Assembly (NCBI GenBank): GCA_050633825.1
Contig: JBOEHG010000095.1
Coordinates: 1 to 16,152 of the forward strand
DNA length: 16,152 nucleotides
Source of the DNA: CANLBN01 sp050633825
GTDB lineage: Bacteria > Pseudomonadota > Gammaproteobacteria > Pseudomonadales > Cellvibrionaceae
Direction: 5' to 3'
Shown here: positions 8,010 through 15,297 of the stretch, in pieces
Numbering within the stretch: position 1 is the first letter of the stretch
Layout of the letters: every line of letters begins with the position of its first letter
Made by a program: the position numbers and the translations under genes
The notes under the pieces: model-generated
Database searches by the model: none
Told to the model about the DNA's origin: nothing
What the model saw: only the letters and a program-made list of their open reading frames with translations

Positions 8010-8726
8010 ATGGATAAATTACATATCGATCAGCATATTTCTCAGCAATATAATGCGGTGCTTGACGATCTTAAAACTGAATTTCTTGAAATGGGCGGTG
8101 TGGTTGAGCAGCAAATTATTGATGCTGTACACGCTATCACTAAAAACGATGTCGAATTGGCACAAAAAGTTCTTACCGTCGAAAAAGAAGTCGATGAGCG
8201 AGAAATGGCGCTTGATGATTTATGTACGCAAATCATTGCTCGCCGTCAGCCTACGGCCTCAGACTTACGTTTGGTTATGTCAATTTCAAAAGCCACTCGT
8301 GACCTTGAGCGTATGGGTGATGAGGCCAAGAAAATTGCTAAAATGGCTATCGCTCTTTCTGAAACTGGCGACTTACCTCATGGCTTTGGTGAACTTCGCA
8401 ACTTAGGGCGTCGTGTACAACAGGTGGTTAATGATACTTTAACGGCTTTCGCCCGTTATGATGTTGATACCGCATTACAGGTAGCGCATGAAGATAAGGC
8501 GATTGATCAAGAATACGATACCGCAATGCGTGAGCTCATCACTTATATGATGGAAGATGCGCGTAATATTTCTCGTTCTATGAATATTATTTGGGCCTTA
8601 CGTGCGCTAGAGCGGATCGGAGATCATGCCGGTAATATTGCTGAGCACATTATTTATTTGGTAAAAGGCTTGGATGTACGTCATAAATCAGCGACTGAAA
8701 TGCAGCAAGAAGTACATCAAGAATAA
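8010..8726 (+). CDS. phoU: PhoU, negative regulator linking Pst to PhoR/PhoB
   Basis: PhoU is a cytoplasmic all-helical protein that couples the Pst transporter to the PhoR sensor kinase and keeps the Pho regulon off when phosphate is plentiful. I choose ATG 8010 (238 residues) because TTGGAGAT at 7998-8005 is a well-placed ribosome-binding site; a TTG at 7998 in frame would put that site inside the gene. The two PhoU repeats each carry the metal-binding motif: RDLERMGDEA (97-106) and RALERIGDHAGNIAE (198-212). Length matches the family. It is the last gene of the operon, 56 bases after pstB. A TATAAT at 7961-7966 in that gap has no credible -35. Confidence 0.95.
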   Translation: MDKLHIDQHISQQYNAVLDDLKTEFLEMGGVVEQQIIDAVHAITKNDVELAQKVLTVEKEVDEREMALDDLCTQIIARRQPTASDLRLVMSISKATRDLERMGDEAKKIAKMAIALSETGDLPHGFGELRNLGRRVQQVVNDTLTAFARYDVDTALQVAHEDKAIDQEYDTAMRELITYMMEDARNISRSMNIIWALRALERIGDHAGNIAEHIIYLVKGLDVRHKSATEMQQEVHQE

Positions 8727-8748
8727 CGATGACTTTTCATTACCTATA

Positions 8749-8780
8749 AAAAATGCCGCGATTCTTATTGCGGCATTTTT
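8749..8780. terminator. Bidirectional terminator between phoU and the M48 protease gene
   Basis: An 11-base perfect inverted repeat (AAAAATGCCGC / GCGGCATTTTT, 8749-8759 and 8770-8780) with a 10-base loop. A runs on the left and T runs on the right provide a U tail in either direction, fitting its position between two convergent genes. Confidence 0.9.
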
Positions 8781-8821
8781 GTTTTGGTTCTAGAACCTTT
8801 AATTAAGCCTCTGATACATAA

Positions 8822-10078
8822 TTATCGTATACCCAAGCGCTGTAAGCGTGATGATGCTGTTTTGCCCATTTCACCGCCGCCTTGCACGGCTTTTTTATAA
8901 TAACCTGCAGCTTGTTTATAATCTTTTTTACGATGAGCAATTTCACCTAAATAGAAATGTGCAGGCTGGTTGGGTAACAGTTTCGAACTGGCTAAAAAAT
9001 CTTTCTGAGCACGATCATAGTTTTTTATTTGATTGAATAATAAGCCTCGATACAAATGCGGTGCAAAATAATTAGGCTCCAATGTGACGGCGCGATCAAA
9101 TGCCGCCTGTGCTTTTTTATAATCTTTTTCTCTATTTAATAAGCGCCCCTTCGTCACATGAAAGCGCGCCTCCCTAGGTTGCATCCTAATGGCTTGCTCT
9201 GTCAGTGAGAGGGCTGCACCCCATTGTTTTTTGCCGGCTGCTTTCATTGCTGCCTGATGCTTTTCATAGGCGGGCTTATCTTTACGAATTTGGCGCGTGG
9301 CGTTCAAAAAAGCTTGCCGATTGCGTTTTCCGGCCGGCAAGGTTTTGGCTCGTGCTCGATTCTTGTCAACACGTTCTTGAGAGGGCGGATGACTGGCAAA
9401 TAGTGCACTGAAAAAATCAGATTTACGGCCGCTCTCTTTTGATATCCGCAAAAAGGTCTGTTGAAGTTCAACGGCGCCATAGGGATCGTAGCCTTCAGCT
9501 ACCATGTAGTTAATGCCATAATGGTCGGATTCTAACTCATTCTCTCTGCCATAGTGAGCCTGTGCGCCAGCAGCACCTAAGCCGGCTGCCTGGCGGTACA
9601 ATTGATTATCGGTTTGCGTCATGGCTAATGTGGCCAGTAGCTGAAGGCCCGTGCCGGTTGCCATTTGTTCTGCACCGTGACGTGCAGCAGCATGGACTAC
9701 TTCATGGCCTAAAACAGCGGCTAGCTGTGCTTCATCTTCAAGTAGCACTAATAAGCCACGGTTGATCGCAATTTTTCCGCCTGGAAGTGCCCATGCGTTG
9801 GGCACATCATTATTGAGTACCACAAACTCATAAGGCAGGGTGGGTTGGGCACTGCGTTTGGCTAAACGTTGGCCAATACGGTTAACATAAACGCTGAGAT
9901 TGGGGTCAACTGTATAAGTACCGCCTTGAGACTGCTGGCTAGGTGCATATTGTTGTTGCCCTAGGGCAATCTCCTGCGATTGGCTCATTAGCGTGATTTG
10001 TCGCTTGCCGGTGACGGGATTAGTGCCGCAAGCGGTCACAATCGTCAAAACTATCGAGGCAATTAAAATCTTGTACAT
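8822..10078 (-). CDS. M48-family zinc metalloprotease lipoprotein with C-terminal TPRs (BepA-like)
   Basis: A probable periplasmic quality-control protease similar in layout to E. coli BepA, which handles outer-membrane protein assembly. I start it at ATG 10076-10078 (418 residues): CAGGGTG at 10085-10091 is its ribosome-binding site, and an earlier in-frame GTG at 10087 lies within that site. A lipobox VTAC (14-17, Cys17) predicts a lipid anchor. The M48 zinc site is HEVVH (125-129), with the third ligand in ELESD (181-185). The C-terminal part (about 270-405) contains roughly four TPR-like helix pairs, visible as repeated A/Y..A...F..A patterns such as KKAQAAFDRAVTLEPN. It converges on phoU and is divergent from yaaA. 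The family call is firm; identity with BepA rather than a sister lipoprotein is not settled. Confidence 0.88.
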   Translation of the reverse strand: MYKILIASIVLTIVTACGTNPVTGKRQITLMSQSQEIALGQQQYAPSQQSQGGTYTVDPNLSVYVNRIGQRLAKRSAQPTLPYEFVVLNNDVPNAWALPGGKIAINRGLLVLLEDEAQLAAVLGHEVVHAAARHGAEQMATGTGLQLLATLAMTQTDNQLYRQAAGLGAAGAQAHYGRENELESDHYGINYMVAEGYDPYGAVELQQTFLRISKESGRKSDFFSALFASHPPSQERVDKNRARAKTLPAGKRNRQAFLNATRQIRKDKPAYEKHQAAMKAAGKKQWGAALSLTEQAIRMQPREARFHVTKGRLLNREKDYKKAQAAFDRAVTLEPNYFAPHLYRGLLFNQIKNYDRAQKDFLASSKLLPNQPAHFYLGEIAHRKKDYKQAAGYYKKAVQGGGEMGKTASSRLQRLGIR

Positions 10079-10145
10079 AAATAACACCCTGTTTTACGTA
10101 TAATGGTTATGATTAAAACATTACTATTTTAAGAGGCTACTGTCT

Positions 10146-10931
10146 GTGTTAATTGTTATTTCGCCTGCAAAAACGCTCGACTATGAGACACCACCCACTA
10201 CAAAAAAGTCAACCCAGCCGACGATGCTGGATGAATCTCAATTACTGATAGATGAATTACGCCACCTTGCCCCTCAGGATATCTCCAAGCTGATGAATAT
10301 CAGCGATAAGTTGGGTACCTTGAACTATGATCGCTACCAGCAGTGGCAGCAACCTTTTACCAAGGATAATGCCAAACAAGCCCTGCTAGCCTTTAAAGGG
10401 GATGTTTATACGGGGTTAGACGCAGAGTCATTGAATACTGAAGAATTGGCCTTTTCACAAAAACACCTCCGGATTTTATCGGGCTTGTATGGCTTGTTGC
10501 GCCCATTAGATTTGATGCAAGCCTATCGTTTGGAAATGGGTACAAAATTCAATAACAGTCGCGGCAAAGATCTGTATCAATTTTGGGGTGAGCTCATAAC
10601 ACAAGCGCTTAACAAACAGCTTAAAAGTTTGAAAAGTGAGACTTTAGTGAATCTTGCTTCTAATGAATACTTTAAATCAGTGAAGACCAGCGAATTAAAT
10701 GCAGAGATTATTACGCCGATCTTTAAAGATAAAAAAAATGGTCAATATAAAATTATTAGCTTCTATGCAAAAAAAGCCAGAGGCTTAATGAGTGCCTACG
10801 CCATCAAAAAAGGTATCACTGAAGCCAGTAAGCTGAAACGTTTTAATTGGGAAGGCTACCGTTACAATAAAGAATTAAGTAAAGGTAATGAATGGGTGTT
10901 TACTCGTGATGAAGTTCCATCTAATAAATAA
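10146..10931 (+). CDS. yaaA: YaaA (DUF328/UPF0246), peroxide stress resistance protein
   Basis: YaaA is a cytoplasmic protein that in E. coli is induced by hydrogen peroxide and limits iron-driven DNA damage; it has been described as DNA-binding. The 261-residue product starts with GTG at 10146 behind AAGAGG (10131-10136). Its opening LIVISPAKTLDYE (2-14) is diagnostic. Other family hallmarks are FKGDVYTGL (83-91), LRILSGLYGLLRPLDLM (108-124), NLASNEYFKSV (169-179) and the C-terminal KKARGLM. Length is nearly that of the E. coli protein (258). It is divergent from the M48 gene across 67 bases containing TATAAT (10099-10104), a possible -10 element without a clear -35. No obvious terminator follows. 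Confidence 0.95.
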   Translation: MLIVISPAKTLDYETPPTTKKSTQPTMLDESQLLIDELRHLAPQDISKLMNISDKLGTLNYDRYQQWQQPFTKDNAKQALLAFKGDVYTGLDAESLNTEELAFSQKHLRILSGLYGLLRPLDLMQAYRLEMGTKFNNSRGKDLYQFWGELITQALNKQLKSLKSETLVNLASNEYFKSVKTSELNAEIITPIFKDKKNGQYKIISFYAKKARGLMSAYAIKKGITEASKLKRFNWEGYRYNKELSKGNEWVFTRDEVPSNK

Positions 10932-11014
10932 TTTAAAATTACATATTAGATTAGAATTTTTTAGCTCATGCAATTAAATTTTTAGGAAACTCTATGTTAG
11001 ATACAAGGAGAGTT

Positions 11015-11635
11015 ATGCAAAAGTCAATATTTCAAATCGTACTCGCTGAGCAATGGGAGTCATTGGGCAGCGTCATTAAAAAACATTATTTTTTACGCCC
11101 GTTCTCTGAAGACTATATTTGTGTTCGTGGTGAAATGGCGGAGATTTATCACTCGCAGCTAGCGAAGTTATTGATACCTTTTGGGATATTATTTGGAGCA
11201 ATTGTACCCTATAGAGGAAAATATGTTCCGGTAGATGTTCATTATACCAGTAGCCTTAATAGTTCTAATCTTTATTGGAATAGAGTCTTTAAATTTACTG
11301 ATAAAAAAGACTTTCATTTTAAATCATATATGCAACATACACATGATAATGAAGTGATAGAATTTGTTCGTTTTGGTGTCGGTGTAAAATTAAAGGTAAC
11401 GGCTGAAGATGGTGCTATAGTCTTTCGAGATAATGGGTATATTTGGCGAGTATTTGGTAAATCTATTCGCATACCCATAGATTTAATCTTTGGTAAGGCC
11501 TATGTAGAAGAAAGGCCAATCGATGACGATAAATTCAGCATGAAGATGATTTTGGAACATCCATTATTTGGTGTTATGTTTCGTTACAATGGGCAGTTTA
11601 CTTTAGAACAAACAGAAACAGAATATGATAAGTAA
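11015..11635 (+). CDS. DUF4166-family protein of unknown function
   Basis: A cytoplasmic-looking 206-residue protein with no signal peptide. I recognise the DUF4166 pattern: an N-terminal helix ending near LRPFSED; a short hydrophobic stretch (about 50-66) followed by YRGKYVPVDVHY; the YWNRVFKF strand (87-94); an alternating beta region; and a C-terminal GYIWRVFGKSIRIPIDLIFG (141-160) leading to HPLFGVMFRYNGQF (182-195). Members occur alone or fused to sugar-nucleotide or dehydrogenase-like domains; the reaction is unknown. I prefer ATG 11015 because AAGGAG (11005-11010) precedes it closely. ATG 10994, with AGGAAA upstream, would add seven residues. It lies 83 bases after yaaA in the same direction, possibly in one transcript. 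Confidence 0.65.
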   Translation: MQKSIFQIVLAEQWESLGSVIKKHYFLRPFSEDYICVRGEMAEIYHSQLAKLLIPFGILFGAIVPYRGKYVPVDVHYTSSLNSSNLYWNRVFKFTDKKDFHFKSYMQHTHDNEVIEFVRFGVGVKLKVTAEDGAIVFRDNGYIWRVFGKSIRIPIDLIFGKAYVEERPIDDDKFSMKMILEHPLFGVMFRYNGQFTLEQTETEYDK

Positions 11636-11700
11636 TTACTCAACAAGACGTGTGTTTTAGAATAAATAGTATAAGATTAAGGTTTTAAATTAGGATTTTT

Positions 11701-12006
11701 ATGTTGGATGGTTCAAAAACAAAATACGCTGCTCTATTTGCTTTAATCAGTGGTGGCTACCTCGCGTATCTATTTGTCACAACGCTAGGGGTCAGTACCG
11801 TTTATATTGAGCCCACGGGCTGTCAGCAAGTGGTGTCGCTATCTCCCCAGCAGTATGACACTATTCAATACTTTGCGGAGTTAAAGCTAAAGCGTAAAGC
11901 GAAGAGGGCGGGAGCAGATACACTTTATGTCCCCCCTAATATCGGCAATCTAATCAATAAGAAAGCAATGGTTTCCGGAACAGGCTATAAGTGTACCAAG
12001 GCGTAA
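11701..12006 (+). CDS. Small membrane-anchored DUF4156/RcsF-like protein
   Basis: A 101-residue protein: a short N-terminus, one hydrophobic helix (about 8-29), then a soluble domain probably in the periplasm. The soluble part has Cys41 (PTGCQQV), a charged helix rich in Lys/Ala/Arg (60-71), the segment GADTLYVP (71-78) and the ending GTGYKC (93-98). Two well-separated cysteines and the helix-GAD-strand-YKC order recall DUF4156 lipoproteins such as E. coli YjeI, and distantly RcsF. Unlike those there is no lipobox, so it would be held by an uncleaved helix. Function unknown; the resemblance is by eye. The start ATG 11701 has only a weak TAGGA upstream. It converges on the lipoprotein gene 51 bases away. 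Confidence 0.55.
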   Translation: MLDGSKTKYAALFALISGGYLAYLFVTTLGVSTVYIEPTGCQQVVSLSPQQYDTIQYFAELKLKRKAKRAGADTLYVPPNIGNLINKKAMVSGTGYKCTKA

Positions 12007-12032
12007 AATAGCAACTAAGCTGTCATCTGGTT

Positions 12033-12058
12033 AAAAAGCAAACAAAGCGAAGCTGTTT
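12033..12058 (-). terminator. Candidate terminator of the small lipoprotein gene, overlapping its stop codon
   Basis: On the minus strand AAACA ... TGTTT (12058-12054 / 12044-12040) can pair with partial inner pairing around TTCG. GC and five Ts (12037-12033) follow. The stem is short and AU-rich, so this is a moderate call. Confidence 0.4.
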
Positions 12059-12320
12059 ACTTCACCAACTCAGATTGTTTTTTCTGCCATTCCTTATAGG
12101 CTGCTTCCCATTGCTTAAATTCAGCATAGGTTTGGCCGCCGGGGTCATTATTTTCGCGCCATTTCTTATAATCGGCGAAGCTAGCAGGCTTTGATACATC
12201 AACAGCGGTTGACTTAGACGTTTGAGCCACCGTTGGCTTGCTCTTTGAAGCAGAGTTACTACAGGCAAAAAGCCCTAAAAGCATGATTATTAGGGCGATT
12301 GAGCGATAATTACGGTACAT
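12057..12320 (-). CDS. Small lipoprotein of unknown function with a duplicated aromatic motif
   Basis: An 87-residue secreted lipoprotein. The N-terminus has a basic start, a hydrophobic stretch and the lipobox LFAC (17-20). Ser at +2 suggests outer-membrane sorting. After a Ser/Lys/Thr-rich linker (21-45) come two similar motifs, FADYKKW (48-54) and YAEFKQW (65-71), and then a charged helix AAYKEWQKKQSEL. No family name is recognised. The start ATG at 12318-12320 has a poor ribosome-binding site. It is divergent from pstS, with 245 bases between that contain the pstS Pho box, and convergent with the gene at 11701. The lipobox makes the gene credible; function is unknown. Confidence 0.7.
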   Translation of the reverse strand: MYRNYRSIALIIMLLGLFACSNSASKSKPTVAQTSKSTAVDVSKPASFADYKKWRENNDPGGQTYAEFKQWEAAYKEWQKKQSELVK

Positions 12321-12428
12321 AACAGGCCAATTTGTTGATCATTAAGTCAGTGATGGCGGGATGTTAGCATCCTCACGGCCCCTGTAAAGACCCTCTAAAC
12401 CACAAAGTGTTTCAACTTAGACATCTGA

Positions 12429-12462
12429 TTGTCATCTTACTGTCATATTTCGTAATTAAGAT
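12429..12462 (+). promoter_or_regulatory. Pho box and likely promoter of pstS
   Basis: Bases 12429-12446 contain two perfect TGTCAT half-sites exactly 11 bases apart (12430 and 12441), agreeing with the PhoB box at about 15 of 18 positions. TAAGAT at 12457-12462 lies 10 bases beyond the box, the usual place for the -10 of PhoB-dependent promoters. A TATATA at 12490-12495 is an alternative. It is the better of the two Pho boxes in the window. Confidence 0.8.
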
Positions 12463-12565
12463 CACAACTGTTTCGGGAGGTGAGGCTTGTATATATGCAA
12501 TTCACCATAAATAGCCCCGCTTCAGAATACTTACTAATTATGAATACCCCTATGGGAGGCTTTCA

Positions 12566-13612
12566 GTGAAAAACCTAACTTTAGTTGCCGTTGCGGCAGC
12601 GGCTACATTAACTTTGAGCGTATCAGCGTCAGCGCGTGACAACATCAGCATCGTTGGCTCATCGACTGTTTACCCATTTGCAACAACTGTTGCTGAAAAA
12701 TTTGGTAAAACAACTTCTTTCAAAACCCCTACTATTGAATCTACCGGTTCTGGCGGTGGTGCCAAGCTTTTCTGTGCTGGCGCTGGCGTACAACACCCAG
12801 ACGTTACTAATGCTTCACGTCGTATGAAAAAATCTGAATTTCAAAAGTGTTCAGCTAACGGCGTTAAAGTGTCTGAAGTACTAATCGGTTTCGACGGTAT
12901 CGTTGTTGCTAATTCTAAAAAATCTCAGCAACTTCAGCTTACTCGTAAAGACTTGTTCTTGGCATTAGCAAAAGAAGTTCCAAACCCTAACGGTTCTGAA
13001 ACCTTAGTTGCTAATCCATATAAAACATGGAAAGACGTTAACGCTGCACTACCTAATGTTGCCATCGAAGTCTTAGGACCTCCTCCAACTTCTGGTACTC
13101 GTGATGCGTTCGCAGAGCTTGCAATGGAAGGTGGTTGTAAGAAATTTGCTTGGATTAAAGCAATGAAGAAAAAAGACAAGAAAGCATACAAAAGCATTTG
13201 TCACAATGTACGTGAAGATGGTGTTTATGTTGAATCTGGTGAAAACGATAACTTGATCGTTCAGCGTCTTCAAAAGAACCCATCAGCTTTAGGTATCTTC
13301 GGCTTCAGCTTCTTGGAAGAGAACGCTTCAAAAGTACAGCCTTCTTTGGTTGAAGGTGTTGAGCCTAACTTTGACTCAATTGCTGATAAAAGCTACAAAA
13401 TCTCTCGCCCACTTTACTTCTACGTTAAGAAAAACCACGTAGGCGTTGTGCCGGGTATCGAAGAGTATGTTACTGAGTTCACCAAAGAATCAACTTGGGG
13501 GCCAGACGGTTACCTAGCAGAGCGCGGTATGATTCCTCTATCAGACGAACTACGCGCTAAGTTTGCTGCTGACGCCAAGTCATTAAGAGCATTAGAACTA
13601 TCTGACTTCTAA
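12566..13612 (+). CDS. pstS: PstS, periplasmic phosphate-binding protein
   Basis: The receptor that captures inorganic phosphate in the periplasm and delivers it to PstC/PstA. The start is GTG 12566 behind a strong GGGAGG (12554-12559). The 348-residue protein has a signal peptide with probable cleavage after ASA (23). Phosphate-contact regions of the PBP-like family are recognisable: IVGSSTVYPF (29-38), ESTGSGGGAKLFC (58-70) and GPPPTSGTRD (171-180). Cysteines at 70, 95, 191 and 212 could form disulfides, for which DsbA is encoded upstream. Arginine codons are nearly all CGT/CGC, unlike the region after 14 kb and as expected for a highly expressed gene. It is transcribed alone from its own Pho box, ~3.8 kb after phoU. 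Confidence 0.94.
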   Translation: MKNLTLVAVAAAATLTLSVSASARDNISIVGSSTVYPFATTVAEKFGKTTSFKTPTIESTGSGGGAKLFCAGAGVQHPDVTNASRRMKKSEFQKCSANGVKVSEVLIGFDGIVVANSKKSQQLQLTRKDLFLALAKEVPNPNGSETLVANPYKTWKDVNAALPNVAIEVLGPPPTSGTRDAFAELAMEGGCKKFAWIKAMKKKDKKAYKSICHNVREDGVYVESGENDNLIVQRLQKNPSALGIFGFSFLEENASKVQPSLVEGVEPNFDSIADKSYKISRPLYFYVKKNHVGVVPGIEEYVTEFTKESTWGPDGYLAERGMIPLSDELRAKFAADAKSLRALELSDF

Positions 13613-13676
13613 GCCAGTTAGTTAACGATTTACCCAAGGACAGGGTAAAGTCAAGGAAGAAGTAAAAACATCAGGA

Positions 13677-13710
13677 CAACGGCCCGGCATTCGCTGGGCC
13701 GTTGCTTTTT
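13677..13710 (+). terminator. Strong intrinsic terminator of pstS
   Basis: Arms CAACGGCCC (13677-13685) and GGGCCGTTG (13696-13704) extend inward by three more pairs to an ATTC loop, giving a 12-pair GC-rich stem followed by CTTTTT. It lies 65 bases after the stop codon. Confidence 0.93.
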
Positions 13711-13864
13711 AAGCCCCAAAACCCTTCTTATCGTTATACCAATATTTGCTTATTTTAAATTAACAAATGCTCGGCTTAATAGCTCGCTGGTTGTAATGCT
13801 TTACCAATAACAACACCTTGTGTATTGACATCTCTCTCTAAGCAAGACAACATATAATGAAAAT

Positions 13865-13936
13865 AAAATAACGAGATTAAATTCTGCTTATTTTTTCAAA
13901 GAAAGGCCAAAAAACCAAACAAGGCCTTTCTTTTCA
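13865..13936 (+). ncRNA. Candidate short RNA between a -10 element and an intrinsic terminator
   Basis: A perfect TATAAT (13853-13858) is followed about 40 bases later by a perfect terminator hairpin, leaving a transcript of roughly 70 bases with no reading frame of note. The weak point is the -35: the nearest TTGACA (13825-13830) is 22 bases from the -10, too far for a normal sigma-70 promoter, and the base at the 17-spacing is poor. The transcript is inferred, not shown. Confidence 0.25.
13899..13935 (+). terminator. Intrinsic terminator hairpin in the pstS-14030 gap
   Basis: A perfect 11-base inverted repeat (AAAGAAAGGCC / GGCCTTTCTTT, 13899-13909 and 13924-13934) with a 14-base A-rich loop. 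The right arm is itself T-rich. No gene ends nearby, since pstS already has its own terminator 190 bases upstream. Confidence 0.65.
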
Positions 13937-14029
13937 ATAAATTACGGAAGATTCCTAAACGCTTTCTAGCAAGAATATAAAGATTCCTCTATACCGGACT
14001 GTTATAGGGCAAAGTAAAAAGCAGAATCA

Positions 14030-14323
14030 ATGAGTAAGCCACACGATATACACAATGTAACTTTAATTTCCAGTCTAAGAGGCATGCTTACTCCTGGAAT
14101 GAGAAAGAATCTGATTAAAGGAGCCAAAGTCAAAGTATCGAGTAAAGGGGGCTGGGCACAAGATTCTACTGCGGCAATTACCTCTGATCCGGAGTCTGTA
14201 AATACCCGCCAAGGTGAAGATTATTTTTACTGGGTAAAGTTTGAAACACCTCAACATGATTTAAGTAATGATGGCCCTTATGAATCCGCACAAATTTTAA
14301 GTAGGTATCTAAATGTCCTATAA
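14030..14323 (+). CDS. Small hypothetical protein, 97 residues, beta-rich
   Basis: Family not recognised. The product is soluble, with no signal peptide or membrane segment. A short N-terminal helix (HDIHNVTLISSLRGM) is followed by alternating strands: GAKVKVSSKGGWA (31-43), TAAITSD (47-53) and the distinctive QGEDYFYWVKFETPQHD (61-77). It ends in GPYESAQILSRYLNVL (82-97). The strand-turn pattern suggests a small SH3-like barrel, which is inference. The compact ending with DGPY and a closing helix looks like a complete domain. The start ATG 14030 lacks a clear ribosome-binding site. Three of its four arginine codons are AGA/AGG, unlike the pst genes. A palindromic motif lies 49 bases after the stop. 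Confidence 0.55.
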   Translation: MSKPHDIHNVTLISSLRGMLTPGMRKNLIKGAKVKVSSKGGWAQDSTAAITSDPESVNTRQGEDYFYWVKFETPQHDLSNDGPYESAQILSRYLNVL

Positions 14324-14371
14324 CAAGGTTGTTAAGTTCACTTCGGACCTGCGCGGGAAAGTACAATGATC

Positions 14372-14394
14372 AAAGGGTCAGACTCTTACCCTTT
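14372..14394. repeat. Palindromic repeat, left copy of an inverted pair
   Basis: AAAGGGT (14372-14378) and ACCCTTT (14388-14394) form a hairpin with a 9-base loop. The 15 bases 14373-14387 (AAGGGTCAGACTCTT) recur in inverted orientation at 15568-15582 with one mismatch. The two copies bracket the gene pair 14541-15501. It resembles REP-type small palindromes common in marine gammaproteobacteria. Confidence 0.6.
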
Positions 14395-14540
14395 AATCTT
14401 CCCAACTATTTCCTGAATGTCAGAAAAAGAGTTATCATATGCTCGATAATACGCTGCCTGACTTTTAGCTAAAAGTAATAAAGTGTATTTAGATTATTAA
14501 AATACTAGGCCTCAATCATAATTCACAGAAAAGGAAATTT

Positions 14541-15290
14541 ATGAATAATCTATCTTTGACTAATGAGCAAAAAAAAGCGTCTCAAGCTTTAGTTGAATCT
14601 CTCCAATCAGTTCCGAAAGAAGATTTAAACAGGTTTATTTTAAATTTTTCAACCTCAGAACCCGCTTGGCATAGATTTATTAAAGGGGCTTACAATCACC
14701 CAATCACGTGGTGGATTGGTATATTTCAGCTTCAAATGCAAATGGGACTTTGGGGGCATCAAAGGAAATCTTCTGCCAACGCTTTGGGAGGTACATTGTG
14801 GCAAGTAACACGACCTTTACGAGATGAAGCAAGTACTACTGGTAAAGATATTATTCTATCCGTTGTTAAGTATAATCTTAAACACAGGAAGTCTGACATG
14901 GCGGGTAGGCTGGCGGGTGGAGCATTCACAAATTATGCAAGTACAGGCGGGCGAGCAGGAAAGAGAATACCTAAAGGATTAAAGTATCCTATAAACTTAA
15001 GTAACTTTATATTAGCTAGCTATGGCGCAGCTATTAAAGCTATGGCAAGTGGTCACAGGAATTTAGAGTCAGTTATACAGTCGATACTTACAGGTAGACC
15101 GGAGAGTCTACAAAAGCTTCCCCTTCAATCTTCAGGGGAATTGTCGCCTGAAGAGGAGAAGCTTCTTAATAGCTCTGAAGTAGTCTTAACTGAAGTTATG
15201 GCTCTTTCGCAAGTTTTCCCTTCGCCAGTGCCAATCAAAGAATTTTGTTTGCGTCCTGAAAATATTAATCTGAAAAATTTATGTAAGTGA
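14541..15290 (+). CDS. Hypothetical protein, 249 residues, Gly/Ala-rich centre, in a repeat-bracketed pair
   Basis: Family not recognised. There is no signal peptide. The N-terminus (1-40) is helical and charged. An aromatic segment HPITWWIGIFQLQMQMGLWG (53-72) could be a membrane-interacting helix. A Gly/Arg-rich section (AGRLAGGAFTNYASTGGRAGKR, 121-142, split here only by position) precedes a second hydrophobic helix NFILASYGAAIKAMASG (155-171). The C-terminus is acidic and then Lys/Asn-rich with two cysteines (236, 248). Of 12 arginine codons, five are AGG, three AGA and three CGA, in contrast to CGT/CGC in the pst genes, suggesting acquisition. The start ATG 14541 follows AAAGGAAA. The next gene starts 7 bases after the stop, so the two are very likely co-expressed. 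Confidence 0.6.
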   Translation: MNNLSLTNEQKKASQALVESLQSVPKEDLNRFILNFSTSEPAWHRFIKGAYNHPITWWIGIFQLQMQMGLWGHQRKSSANALGGTLWQVTRPLRDEASTTGKDIILSVVKYNLKHRKSDMAGRLAGGAFTNYASTGGRAGKRIPKGLKYPINLSNFILASYGAAIKAMASGHRNLESVIQSILTGRPESLQKLPLQSSGELSPEEEKLLNSSEVVLTEVMALSQVFPSPVPIKEFCLRPENINLKNLCK

Positions 15291-15297
15291 GGTTTTC

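Larger units (their letters stand above)
13711..14029. other. AT-rich intergenic stretch without a gene
   Basis: No credible coding frame is seen on either strand. It contains an imperfect inverted repeat ATTTG ... CAAAT (about 13745-13769), a TTGACA at 13825, a TATAAT at 13853 and a terminator-type hairpin at 13899-13936. The last two could define a short RNA, listed separately. The composition shifts to AT-rich here and stays so to the end of the window. Confidence 0.6.

Noticed and set aside
13825..13858. TTGACA and TATAAT as a full sigma-70 promoter
   Set aside because: The spacer is 22 bases, well outside the usual 16-18, so I keep only the -10 as a candidate and rate the RNA low.
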